64,000 nt of DNA from DATFKA01 sp042095835 (GTDB lineage Bacteria; Bacteroidota; Bacteroidia; Chitinophagales; Saprospiraceae), in assembly GCA_042095835.1 (NCBI GenBank), contig JBELML010000003.1, positions 37,721 to 101,720 on the forward strand, in the 5' to 3' direction. Positions 24,833-32,517 of the stretch are shown one piece after another. Made by a program: the position numbers and the translations under genes. The notes under the pieces are model-generated. The model worked only from the letters and a program-made list of their open reading frames with translations, did not search any database and was not told where the DNA came from. The stretch's first letter is position 1, and each line of letters opens with the position of its first letter.

Positions 24833-27412
24833 CTAATTCCCTCCTGTTCCAAAGGGATCTTCTTTGACTTCATCTCCAAAAACATCCTCGCCCTCTTCTT
24901 TATCTTCAAACTCGCCCTCTACATCCAAACCCTCATTTTGATATTCGTCACAATTGATCTCGATACCTAAAGGACCGGAAGGTCGAATGAATTTGGCAAA
25001 TTTATCATACTTGATTTTTTCAGATTTCTCAATCTCTTTCATCAATCCCAAGAAATAAGGCTTAGCCATATAAGAACCTTGGCCTGTGGAAGAGTAGCGA
25101 TAATGAATCCAACGATCCTCACCACCAACCCAAGTACCCACTACTAATTCTGGCGTAATCCCCATAAACCAACCATCTACATAATCGTTGGTAGTACCCG
25201 TTTTTCCTCCAGAATCACTGTAGAGTTGATTACCAATTTTGCCAGATTGACGGAGCATTTCCACCATCACATAGTTTGAATTTTCGGGTAATGCATCACC
25301 TTCGACAGGTAGCGACTGATAGAGAATGGCACCATTTTTATCCTCAATACGCTGAATCAAGAAAGGTTCAGTGCGGGTACCGTTGTTGGCAAAAGTAGTG
25401 TAGGCTCCTACCATTTCTTTTACACTCAAATCTACAGCACCTAGACAAATAGCGGGCACCTCTGGCACTCGAAGATTCCCATTGGGATACCTAGAATCGG
25501 TGTCGATACCCATATTTTTCATCAGGTTCCTTAATGGCTCCGTTGTACCCAATTGTTTCATTAAATAAACAGATACCGTATTCTTGGATTGTCTTAAACC
25601 TTCAAAGAGGGTAAGTCGCTCGTTGGAATATTTACCATTAAAGTTCTCTGGGGTCCACTCTTTTAATAGATAAAATGCACCATCGCCTGGTTTTATCGTT
25701 TGTGGCCAATCGTATACAGGATGGCAAGGCGACATTCCCAACTGGTCGATGGCCGTCGCATAGACTAAAGGCTTAATAGTAGAACCTACTTGTCGACTGA
25801 TACCAATATGATCGAATTGGAAGTATTTAAAGTTAGCTCCACCTACCCAAAACTTAACTGCACCTGTTTTAGGATTAACTCCAAGGGAGCCAATTTGCAG
25901 GTGCATCCGATGATATTTTATAGAATCTAGAGGCGTCATTACCGTATCTTTCTCCATACTCTCGGTCTCGTAGGTAAAGACGCGCATTTTCACCTGTTGA
26001 TTCATCTCCTCTTCTACCGCAGATTGTAGCTGCTCCCATTGCTGTCGGAGCTTAGGGAAGTTCTGGTTCTTGAGTACTCGGCGATAGTTGGCCGCCAAAT
26101 TACTACTAATCAAGCCATCTGCTACTAAGTCAGATAGATAACCAGGAGATTCGAATTCTGTGACTATCCTTTCAACTTCTCGATCATCATTGTGAAAAAC
26201 TACCGAAGGCACCTGCCCACCGATGAGGTCAATTATTTCGCTTAGATACTTATCTCTTAATCCTTGATAACGATCGGTCTGCCGTATAAGCTTAGTCAGC
26301 CCATTTTTTCTAATTTCTACCGGAATGTCTTCTTCTGGATCACTCATGTGCTCCCAGGGATCCAGGTTTTTCCATTCCCGGAAAAATTGTTTTTGGCGGC
26401 TAGCCATATGGATATTTCGCTGCTGCTCAGCCAAGCGTTGCATTTCAGGATCGATAGTTGTATAAATCTTTAGGCCATCGCGATAGATGTTATAGGAGGT
26501 TCCGTCCTCTTTCTTTTTATCTTCTAGTAATTCCTTTACCTCTTTAGCCAACTCCATACGCATATAGGTGGCGATACCGTCAACGTGTGTTTTCTTATTG
26601 AATTGAATATCGAGAGGCATCTCTCGGTATTTGTCGTATTCTACCTGGGTGATATAATTGGCTTTCTGCATTTGCTTGAGCACTACCTCCCTTCTTTTTT
26701 TGGCATTTTCCTCAAAGCGGATAGGATTATAAAGATTGGGATTTTTGAGCATCCCTACTAATAAGGCGGCCTCGTGTATCTCTAAATCGTCTTGTGACTT
26801 GGCAAAATAGGTCTCCGCTGCCGCTTTGATACCATAAGATTCATACAGAAAGCTGAATTTATTGAGGTACATCGCCATGATCTCCTCCTTGGTATATTTG
26901 CGTTCTAAACGGATTGCAATAATCCATTCTTTAAATTTCTCAATTACTCTCGCCAGACCAGAGCCTGGCTTTTCTGTAAATAGTTGCTTCGCCAACTGCT
27001 GAGTAATGGTACTCGCTCCACCCGAACTAGCATCCTGCATGATGACCGTTTTGACCAGCACTCTTCCTAATGCTTTAAAGTCAATCCCGTTGTGCTCATA
27101 ATAGCGCTCATCTTCGGTGGCAATGAAGGCGTGTACCAAGTCTGGGTCCAATTGCTCATAGGTAACCGGCACCCGATTCTCGGTGTAGTATCTACCGATA
27201 ATATCTGCATTATCAGCATAGACCAAACTAGCTAACTCGCTTTCAGGATTTTCCAACTGCTTGACAGAAGGCAGATTGGTAAAGGAAAGGATAACAAAAA
27301 ATAAAATGGTCGCAGCAATCCCTCCTAAAAAAAGGCGCCACATCCACTTAACAAGATTAACATGTTGCTGATTATCCGTTCCGTTGAGAAAGAAATCGAT
27401 GACCTTTTGCAT
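24833..27412 (-). CDS. Class A penicillin-binding protein 1A
   Basis: 859 residues. One N-terminal membrane helix (about 25-47), then a GT51 glycosyltransferase with the catalytic Glu100 in ATEDERYYEHNG, GGASTITQQLAKQLF and RKYTKEEIMAMYLN. The transpeptidase has the SxxK serine in GSTIKPLVY, the SxN motif in SKNTVSVY and KTGTTNDYVDGWF. It polymerises and cross-links peptidoglycan from the outer face of the inner membrane. The C-terminus is a highly acidic tail (EGEFEDKEEGEDVFGDE) not needed for catalysis. A -7 box stands 21-28 bp before the start. Confidence 0.95.
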   Translation of the reverse strand: MQKVIDFFLNGTDNQQHVNLVKWMWRLFLGGIAATILFFVILSFTNLPSVKQLENPESELASLVYADNADIIGRYYTENRVPVTYEQLDPDLVHAFIATEDERYYEHNGIDFKALGRVLVKTVIMQDASSGGASTITQQLAKQLFTEKPGSGLARVIEKFKEWIIAIRLERKYTKEEIMAMYLNKFSFLYESYGIKAAAETYFAKSQDDLEIHEAALLVGMLKNPNLYNPIRFEENAKKRREVVLKQMQKANYITQVEYDKYREMPLDIQFNKKTHVDGIATYMRMELAKEVKELLEDKKKEDGTSYNIYRDGLKIYTTIDPEMQRLAEQQRNIHMASRQKQFFREWKNLDPWEHMSDPEEDIPVEIRKNGLTKLIRQTDRYQGLRDKYLSEIIDLIGGQVPSVVFHNDDREVERIVTEFESPGYLSDLVADGLISSNLAANYRRVLKNQNFPKLRQQWEQLQSAVEEEMNQQVKMRVFTYETESMEKDTVMTPLDSIKYHRMHLQIGSLGVNPKTGAVKFWVGGANFKYFQFDHIGISRQVGSTIKPLVYATAIDQLGMSPCHPVYDWPQTIKPGDGAFYLLKEWTPENFNGKYSNERLTLFEGLRQSKNTVSVYLMKQLGTTEPLRNLMKNMGIDTDSRYPNGNLRVPEVPAICLGAVDLSVKEMVGAYTTFANNGTRTEPFLIQRIEDKNGAILYQSLPVEGDALPENSNYVMVEMLRQSGKIGNQLYSDSGGKTGTTNDYVDGWFMGITPELVVGTWVGGEDRWIHYRYSSTGQGSYMAKPYFLGLMKEIEKSEKIKYDKFAKFIRPSGPLGIEINCDEYQNEGLDVEGEFEDKEEGEDVFGDEVKEDPFGTGGN

Positions 27413-27432
27413 ATAAATTAATTTCTAGTACG

Positions 27433-27440
27433 CAAAGATA
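27433..27440 (-). promoter_or_regulatory. -7 promoter element (TATCTTTG) of the PBP1A gene
   Basis: On the minus strand this matches TAnnTTTG, 21 bp upstream of the PBP1A ATG. It sits in the gap after aroB. No -33 TTG was found at the usual spacing. Confidence 0.4.
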
Positions 27441-27457
27441 ATAAAATCAAATACAGC

Positions 27458-28525
27458 CTACCATACCTGGGATAGTTGATTATAAAAGACTAGGCTCTCT
27501 TCGATTTGTTTTTCATTGGCGGTCTGGTTGACTTTGACATCACCAAGCTTGGGCAAGAAAGAAAAATTGATTTCAGCGCCTTCGTTTTTCTTATCGTTTT
27601 TCATTAGTTGGATAAAAATGTCCAACTTATCTAATGGAATCTCCCAATGAGGATAGGTCCGTTTGATAAAGTCAAGCATCTCTTGTAATCCTGCATCATC
27701 GAGCAAGCCTTGTTGCTTGGAGAGATAGGATTCACAAACCATCCCAATGGCAATGGCCTCACCGTGCAATAATCGACGATCGGTTTCCAAAGCCCAACCT
27801 TCTAGTGCATGACCAATAGTATGCCCAAAGTTGAGTGCCTTGCGCAATCCTCTTTCAAAGGGATCGGCCTCTACAACTTTTCGCTTGATTTGGATAGAGG
27901 GCAGGATGATAGCCGGCCAATCGACCTTAGCCAAGTCATCAATTTGCTTAATTTTTTGCCACTCCGCATGGTCAGCAATAAGGCTGTGCTTGATCACCTC
28001 AGCAAAACCGCTCCGCAATTCTTCGGGTGATAAGGTATCTAAAAAAACAGGGTCAACAATAACGGCCTGCGGATTGCTAAACACCCCGACACTATTTTTT
28101 ACTTGCAGAAAATCTATACCCAATTTACCACCTATGGATGCATCTACCTGTGAAAGCAAGGTGGTCGGTATCTGAATAAAATCCATACCTCTTTTAAAAG
28201 TCCTTGCACAAAATCCTCCCATATCACCAATCACACCTCCCCCCAAGTTGATGGTCAAGGCACTACGGCTCAATTTGGCTTCCATCATCTTTTGCCAAAT
28301 CAATTGACAAGTTTGGATATGTTTGTGTTGTTCCCCAGCGGGCACTTCGATCAGTTCGAAGGGAAATGAAACATTAGCTTCCAAGATGGGTAAGCAATAT
28401 TTTTTAGTATTCTCATCGACGATGATTGCGATTTTAGTATAGCCTTTATCATCTATGAGTTGTTGTAGTGCCTCCCAGGAGGAGCCTACAAAGATGGAGT
28501 AATCATCAAGTGCAATGGTTTGCAT
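27458..28525 (-). CDS. aroB: 3-dehydroquinate synthase
   Basis: 355 residues, the usual length. It has the NAD-binding LGGGVIGDMGGFCA, the GMDFIQIPTTLLSQVDASIGGK signature, the Zn-ligand region FAEVIKHSLIAD, and ALNFGHTIGHALEG with the other metal histidines. It turns DAHP into 3-dehydroquinate in the shikimate route; aroA is 3 kb away on the other strand. Its ATG overlaps the stop of the small monooxygenase gene by one base (TAATG), so the two are translated together. Confidence 0.95.
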   Translation of the reverse strand: MQTIALDDYSIFVGSSWEALQQLIDDKGYTKIAIIVDENTKKYCLPILEANVSFPFELIEVPAGEQHKHIQTCQLIWQKMMEAKLSRSALTINLGGGVIGDMGGFCARTFKRGMDFIQIPTTLLSQVDASIGGKLGIDFLQVKNSVGVFSNPQAVIVDPVFLDTLSPEELRSGFAEVIKHSLIADHAEWQKIKQIDDLAKVDWPAIILPSIQIKRKVVEADPFERGLRKALNFGHTIGHALEGWALETDRRLLHGEAIAIGMVCESYLSKQQGLLDDAGLQEMLDFIKRTYPHWEIPLDKLDIFIQLMKNDKKNEGAEINFSFLPKLGDVKVNQTANEKQIEESLVFYNQLSQVW

Positions 28526-28818
28526 TATAATTCATGTTTTTGATCCAATGACCAAGCTTCTGGTCGATCTGCAAATAGTACTTTTGTTTTTGCCCAAGTG
28601 GTTTTGAATAAAGGAGAGTGCCGATACGCATCTAGTGCTTCTTCACTTTCCCAATGGCTATAAGTCATCATTACATTAGATGGCTGCTTGCACTGCCAGA
28701 GCTCTAAATGCCTACAACCTGGAAACTGCCTGATCAATTTTTTGCTTTCAGCAAAGATGCTTAAAAATGCCTCAATTTGATCTTCTTGAAAGGTTAATTT
28801 TACGACACGTCGGATCAT
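28525..28818 (-). CDS. ABM-fold small monooxygenase-like protein
   Basis: 97 residues with the antibiotic-biosynthesis-monooxygenase fold: beta strands VVKLTFQED, a helix AFLSIFAESKKLIRQFPGC, then HLELWQC and VMMTYSHWESEEALDAYRHS. The WESEEALDAYRHS helix with its Trp and Tyr is typical of YgiN/ABM proteins that act on quinols or as heme-degrading enzymes, but the substrate is not known here. It is translationally coupled to aroB and preceded by a 52-nt G-less leader. Confidence 0.85.
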   Translation of the reverse strand: MIRRVVKLTFQEDQIEAFLSIFAESKKLIRQFPGCRHLELWQCKQPSNVMMTYSHWESEEALDAYRHSPLFKTTWAKTKVLFADRPEAWSLDQKHEL

Positions 28819-28870
28819 GGGTAATTTTGTGATGATATAGTGATGTAGTGATGTGATGATGTAATTATAT
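28819..28870 (-). repeat. G-less octamer repeat leader upstream of the ABM-aroB operon
   Basis: In the RNA sense of the downstream genes these 52 nt before the ATG have no G and 15 C by hand count, with CATCAC/CATCAT units of about 8 nt (plus strand GTGATGTA, TGATGATG and so on). It has the same composition, period, orientation and position as the block upstream of rof. Confidence 0.75.
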
Positions 28871-28910
28871 CTACCTAGGCTGACGCTATAGCTTCAGCGT
28901 AGGCGGGTAG
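28871..28910. repeat. Imperfect inverted repeat
   Basis: CTACC at 28871-28875 pairs with GGTAG at 28906-28910, and ACGCT at 28883-28887 with AGCGT at 28896-28900. Between the SAM hydrolase end and the ABM gene leader it may act as a weak terminator or be a dispersed repeat; there is no T-run. Confidence 0.45.
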
Positions 28911-28922
28911 TGGCAGAATGAT

Positions 28923-29696
28923 TTATGTTGAGAGGAACTCAATTTGTATCATATCTTCCAATTGGATACCGAGCAGTGTAGCTGCTTTTCCCATATTAAC
29001 GGCGATTTCCAGAAAACCTTGTGGATTAAACAGTGCCATAGGTTCGCCTACCTCTACTTGTCCGTAATGCTCTTCGATTTTGGTGATGGGCGGATGACCT
29101 TTTAAAAGTATTTCGAAAGGCCTATTCTTGCTTACTTTATCAAATAAATCCTGGTCGATATTACTGATCGCATTCTTATAGTTATCGATATAGATCACAT
29201 TCCCCCTGATGATATCGTTGGTCAAGACGGGCTGGAAAGTCAAGCGCTCGACGACCTCGTCAACAGGATCTCCAATCTGGTCAAGGGCTACTCCTCTACT
29301 GAGCTTTTGTATCGCATTAGCGAAGACTTTTTTGGGTACTTTCCCATTTTTGTCGCTACTGGGAAGGCGATAGATCGTTCCTTTAGGTGAGGAAAAAATC
29401 AGTCCAAGGATACCATTATCTGGACAAATAAAATATTGATCGTACTGTTTAAGTAGTAAATAGCGGAGACTCGTGATAGATAGATCATTCACTGTAATCA
29501 AGTGTATAGTCCCTGCGGGAAAAGCAGGCCAGGCATTTTTAAAAATAAAAGCTGCCTGAACTATATCGAAATGATTTACGTTGTGGCTAATATCAACGAT
29601 ATTAAGGTCAGGGACTACCTGTAGCAAAGTGCCTTTTAGTGCAGCTGCATAATGGTCTCGAGTTCCAAAATCCGTACTGAGGGTAACTATTGGCAT
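28923..29696 (-). CDS. SAM hydroxide adenosyltransferase (SAM hydrolase)
   Basis: 257 residues of the DUF62 family, starting MPIVTLSTDFGTRDHYAAALKG with the Asp and Thr that bind adenosine, then DISHNVNHFDI, the FICPDNGILG motif, GDPVDEVVE and a C-terminal barrel (GNVIYIDNYKNAISNI). Relatives split S-adenosylmethionine into adenosine and methionine using hydroxide (or a halide in fluorinase/chlorinase). The loop that marks halogenases is not seen, so hydrolysis is likely. The gene is divergent from phoH. Confidence 0.9.
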   Translation of the reverse strand: MPIVTLSTDFGTRDHYAAALKGTLLQVVPDLNIVDISHNVNHFDIVQAAFIFKNAWPAFPAGTIHLITVNDLSITSLRYLLLKQYDQYFICPDNGILGLIFSSPKGTIYRLPSSDKNGKVPKKVFANAIQKLSRGVALDQIGDPVDEVVERLTFQPVLTNDIIRGNVIYIDNYKNAISNIDQDLFDKVSKNRPFEILLKGHPPITKIEEHYGQVEVGEPMALFNPQGFLEIAVNMGKAATLLGIQLEDMIQIEFLST

Positions 29697-29726
29697 ATTT
29701 TAGGAATACATTCTAATAATGTTGAC

Positions 29727-29734
29727 CAAATATA
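29727..29734 (-). promoter_or_regulatory. -7 promoter element (TATATTTG) of the SAM hydrolase gene
   Basis: On the minus strand this matches TAnnTTTG, 31 bp before the ATG at 29696. A TTG lies upstream but at only 12 bp spacing. Confidence 0.4.
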
Positions 29735-29937
29735 AATTTAATATATCAAGAGCACCCTATCCCAGTGGATTTATGTATTTTTGATCGACTGCATGAGCTT
29801 TTATTTATCGAGGTTGTTTTAAGGACAGCTTCATCACAAGCGCTATTTTTTGGTACGGTACGCTATCTCGTACTCCATCAATAGCTTAAGGAAGAGATCA
29901 ATGATCACTTGCTTAATTAAAACTCGAGGAATATATA

Positions 29938-30939
29938 TTGAGTGAAATAATTTTAACAATAGAGGGAGTGGATTTAGTCGCACTCTATGGCGAAAACAAC
30001 GTAAAACTCAACCTTTTACGCGAAGCGTATCCTGACGTTATTATCACTTCCAGAGGTCAAAACCTAAAAATCAGTGGTGATAAAAAAGAGTCCCAGAAAG
30101 CCAAAGCTAAGTTTGAATTAATGGTCCGTTTACTCAAGGAGCATAAAGAGCTGCCCTTACAAATGGTACGTGAGTTGATGTCGGGCCAAAATCCTTTCGA
30201 GGCTCGGATTGCTGCTAGCAAGCCCAACAAGACCATTCTCCACGGTAGAGATGGTAAACCTATACGTGCAAAAACTCACAACCAACTCAAGCTCATAGAA
30301 GCTTCTGAAAAGAGTGATGTGGTATTTGCCGTGGGGCCAGCCGGTACAGGAAAAACTTATACAGCTGTAGCATTGGCGGTGAGTGCCTTGAAAAATAGAC
30401 AGGTCAAAAAAATCATTATGACACGTCCTGCCGTCGAAGCAGGCGAGAATTTGGGTTTTCTTCCTGGAGATTTAAAGGAAAAAATTGATCCTTATTTACG
30501 ACCGCTATACGATGCTTTAGACGATATGATTCCGGCGGATCGCCTAGATCAGTTCATGTCTAATAGAACCATTGAAATAGCTCCACTAGCATTTATGCGT
30601 GGGCGTACACTCGACAAAGCATTCATTATTCTTGATGAAGCACAAAACTGTACCACGATGCAGTTGAAGATGTTCTTGACAAGGCTTGGACCTTCTGCAC
30701 AGTGCATCATTACTGGCGATTTATCCCAAGTGGACTTGCCTTATCAACAGAAATCAGGATTGCGAAGAGCGATCAGTATTTTAAGTGGTTTGAAAGGCAT
30801 CGGAGTCGTCAAACTTTCTGCCGAAGATGTGGTACGGCATCGCCTGGTGAAGGCCATCATCGAGGCGTATGAAAAATCGGACCAACACCGACGTCAACTG
30901 AGAGAATGGCAAGAAGATAAAACTGTGGAGGAAGAATAG
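29938..30939 (+). CDS. PhoH-family P-loop ATPase
   Basis: 333 residues. An N-terminal KH-like segment (residues 1-100) precedes the PhoH core: Walker A GPAGTGKTYTA around 134-144, MTRPAVEAGENLGFLPGD, Walker B FIILDEAQNCT and RLGPSAQCIITGDLSQVDLP. These proteins are RNA-related ATPases/helicases whose exact task is unsettled. The start is a TTG at 29938, with GAGGA seven bases upstream; no in-frame ATG lies further up before a stop. The next plus-strand genes, a small protein and aroA, follow closely. Confidence 0.92.
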   Translation: MSEIILTIEGVDLVALYGENNVKLNLLREAYPDVIITSRGQNLKISGDKKESQKAKAKFELMVRLLKEHKELPLQMVRELMSGQNPFEARIAASKPNKTILHGRDGKPIRAKTHNQLKLIEASEKSDVVFAVGPAGTGKTYTAVALAVSALKNRQVKKIIMTRPAVEAGENLGFLPGDLKEKIDPYLRPLYDALDDMIPADRLDQFMSNRTIEIAPLAFMRGRTLDKAFIILDEAQNCTTMQLKMFLTRLGPSAQCIITGDLSQVDLPYQQKSGLRRAISILSGLKGIGVVKLSAEDVVRHRLVKAIIEAYEKSDQHRRQLREWQEDKTVEEE

Positions 30940-30946
30940 CTTTCCG

Positions 30947-30954
30947 TACATTTG
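30947..30954 (+). promoter_or_regulatory. -7 promoter element (TACATTTG) before the small gene and aroA
   Basis: An exact TAnnTTTG match 48 bp before the ATG of the small protein gene. It would let the small gene and aroA be transcribed apart from phoH. Confidence 0.38.
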
Positions 30955-31001
30955 TACTGCAATAAGTGACCAATTACTTATACCATTTTATACCCAAATA
31001 G

Positions 31002-31217
31002 ATGAACATTAATATCCAATTCAAGGCAAGAAACCAGGATGCCCTCTTGAAAGTCCTCCAGGGATTAAAAGAAGGTGAACTGATCGAGTCTTTCGAGGTC
31101 AATGAAGAACAAAACGACGACAAGAAGCCTCCGAAAAGAGGTTTCAAGTTAGTCGAAAAAGATTCGAAAAAATTTGCCCATCCAATCGCGATGCAATACC
31201 GCGACTTGGTTGATTAA
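31002..31217 (+). CDS. Small conserved protein of unknown function
   Basis: 71 residues. The first part could form a beta strand, helix and strand (MNINIQFKARNQDALLKVLQGLKEG, then IESFEVNEE), a ferredoxin-like half, and the rest is lysine-rich (NDDKKPPKRGFKLVEKDSKKF). It sits 27 bp before aroA, so it is almost certainly on the same transcript. I do not recognise a family. Confidence 0.6.
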   Translation: MNINIQFKARNQDALLKVLQGLKEGELIESFEVNEEQNDDKKPPKRGFKLVEKDSKKFAHPIAMQYRDLVD

Positions 31218-31244
31218 TTCCTCCTACTTTTAATTGTATTCCAA

Positions 31245-32504
31245 ATGATCTATACGCTCAAGCATTCCTCTAAGACTATTAAAGGAGAAATCACATTGGC
31301 TGGCTCAAAAAGCATAAGCAATCGTGCCCTAATTATCAGAGCACTCAGTGGCCAAAACTTTGAGATCAGTAAATTGGCTAATGCCAAAGATACCGTCCTG
31401 CTCAACGCCCTATTGGCTAGTACAGCGCCAGTACGAGATGCGGGAGCTGCGGGTACGACGTATAGATTCATGACCGCCTACCTCGCCATGCAATCCGGCA
31501 CGCAGACCTTGACCGGAACTGAGCGGATGAAACAGCGCCCCATTGGCGTTTTAGCAGAGGCTTTAAAAGGTCTAGGTGCTGATATCACCTATTTGGAAAA
31601 AGAAGGATATCCGCCCCTAGAGATCGGAGCACCTACGGCCTTTGGCACCAAGAAGCATGTGCAAATTAGTGCAGGGACAAGCAGCCAATACATATCTGCA
31701 TTACTCATGATCGCTCCTACCCTAGCCAGTGGCTTGGAACTGGAACTCGTCGGCAAAATTGTATCGAGACCTTATATCGAAATGACCCTGGGGCTCATGA
31801 AGTATTTTGGCGTAGAGCATTCATGGGAAGGACAAACAATTAAGGTTGCTCCACAGCAGTACCAAGGCAGACCATTTGTGGTTGAAGCCGATTGGTCCGC
31901 TGCTTCTTATTATTATATCCTCGCCGCCTTTGCGGAGGAAGTCGACTTGCAGCTTAATGGTCTTTTTGAGGATAGTTTCCAAGGGGATGCAGTGCTTTCA
32001 AAAATGATGCAGCATTTTGGTGTTGTGACTACTTTTAATGATCAGGGAATTCACCTCTCCAAGCAAAACCAGCAACAAGATATACCGACCTTCCAATGGG
32101 ATTTCTTACGCTGTCCAGACCTCGCCCAATCTATTGCAGTGATCTGTGGAGGTTTAGGCGTAAATGGTCAGTTCGATGGAATTGAAACGCTGAGAATTAA
32201 GGAAACAGATCGAGTGGCAGCTTTACAAAATGAATTGGGAAAAATTGGCGTCTCGATCCATCCCCAAAAAGGAGATAAAGGCCAAGAATCTTTCTTGGTA
32301 GAAGGGAAAGCGGCCTTTGAACAGGTCCCCACCTTCGAAACCTACGAGGACCACCGAATGGCGATGGCCTTTGCGCCGCTGGCCATGTATCATCCTATTG
32401 CTATTGAAGAGCCGATGGTAGTCGTCAAATCCTATCCAGATTTTTACAAGGATTTTGAACTACTTGGTTTCCAGGTCGAAGATCAAGGCGTTGCAGCATC
32501 TTAG
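31245..32504 (+). CDS. aroA: 3-phosphoshikimate 1-carboxyvinyltransferase (EPSP synthase)
   Basis: 419 residues. It shows LAGSKSISNRALIIRALSG at the N-terminus (the shikimate-3-phosphate site), GAAGTTYRFMTAYLA for the phosphoenolpyruvate loop, the second-domain WSAASYYYILAAFA, and TYEDHRMAMAFAPL near the end with the catalytic DHRMAM. It makes EPSP in the shikimate pathway. It converges with the NagZ-beta-lactamase gene with only 13 bp between stops. Confidence 0.96.
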   Translation: MIYTLKHSSKTIKGEITLAGSKSISNRALIIRALSGQNFEISKLANAKDTVLLNALLASTAPVRDAGAAGTTYRFMTAYLAMQSGTQTLTGTERMKQRPIGVLAEALKGLGADITYLEKEGYPPLEIGAPTAFGTKKHVQISAGTSSQYISALLMIAPTLASGLELELVGKIVSRPYIEMTLGLMKYFGVEHSWEGQTIKVAPQQYQGRPFVVEADWSAASYYYILAAFAEEVDLQLNGLFEDSFQGDAVLSKMMQHFGVVTTFNDQGIHLSKQNQQQDIPTFQWDFLRCPDLAQSIAVICGGLGVNGQFDGIETLRIKETDRVAALQNELGKIGVSIHPQKGDKGQESFLVEGKAAFEQVPTFETYEDHRMAMAFAPLAMYHPIAIEEPMVVVKSYPDFYKDFELLGFQVEDQGVAAS

Positions 32505-32517
32505 CAAGTCTGTTTAC

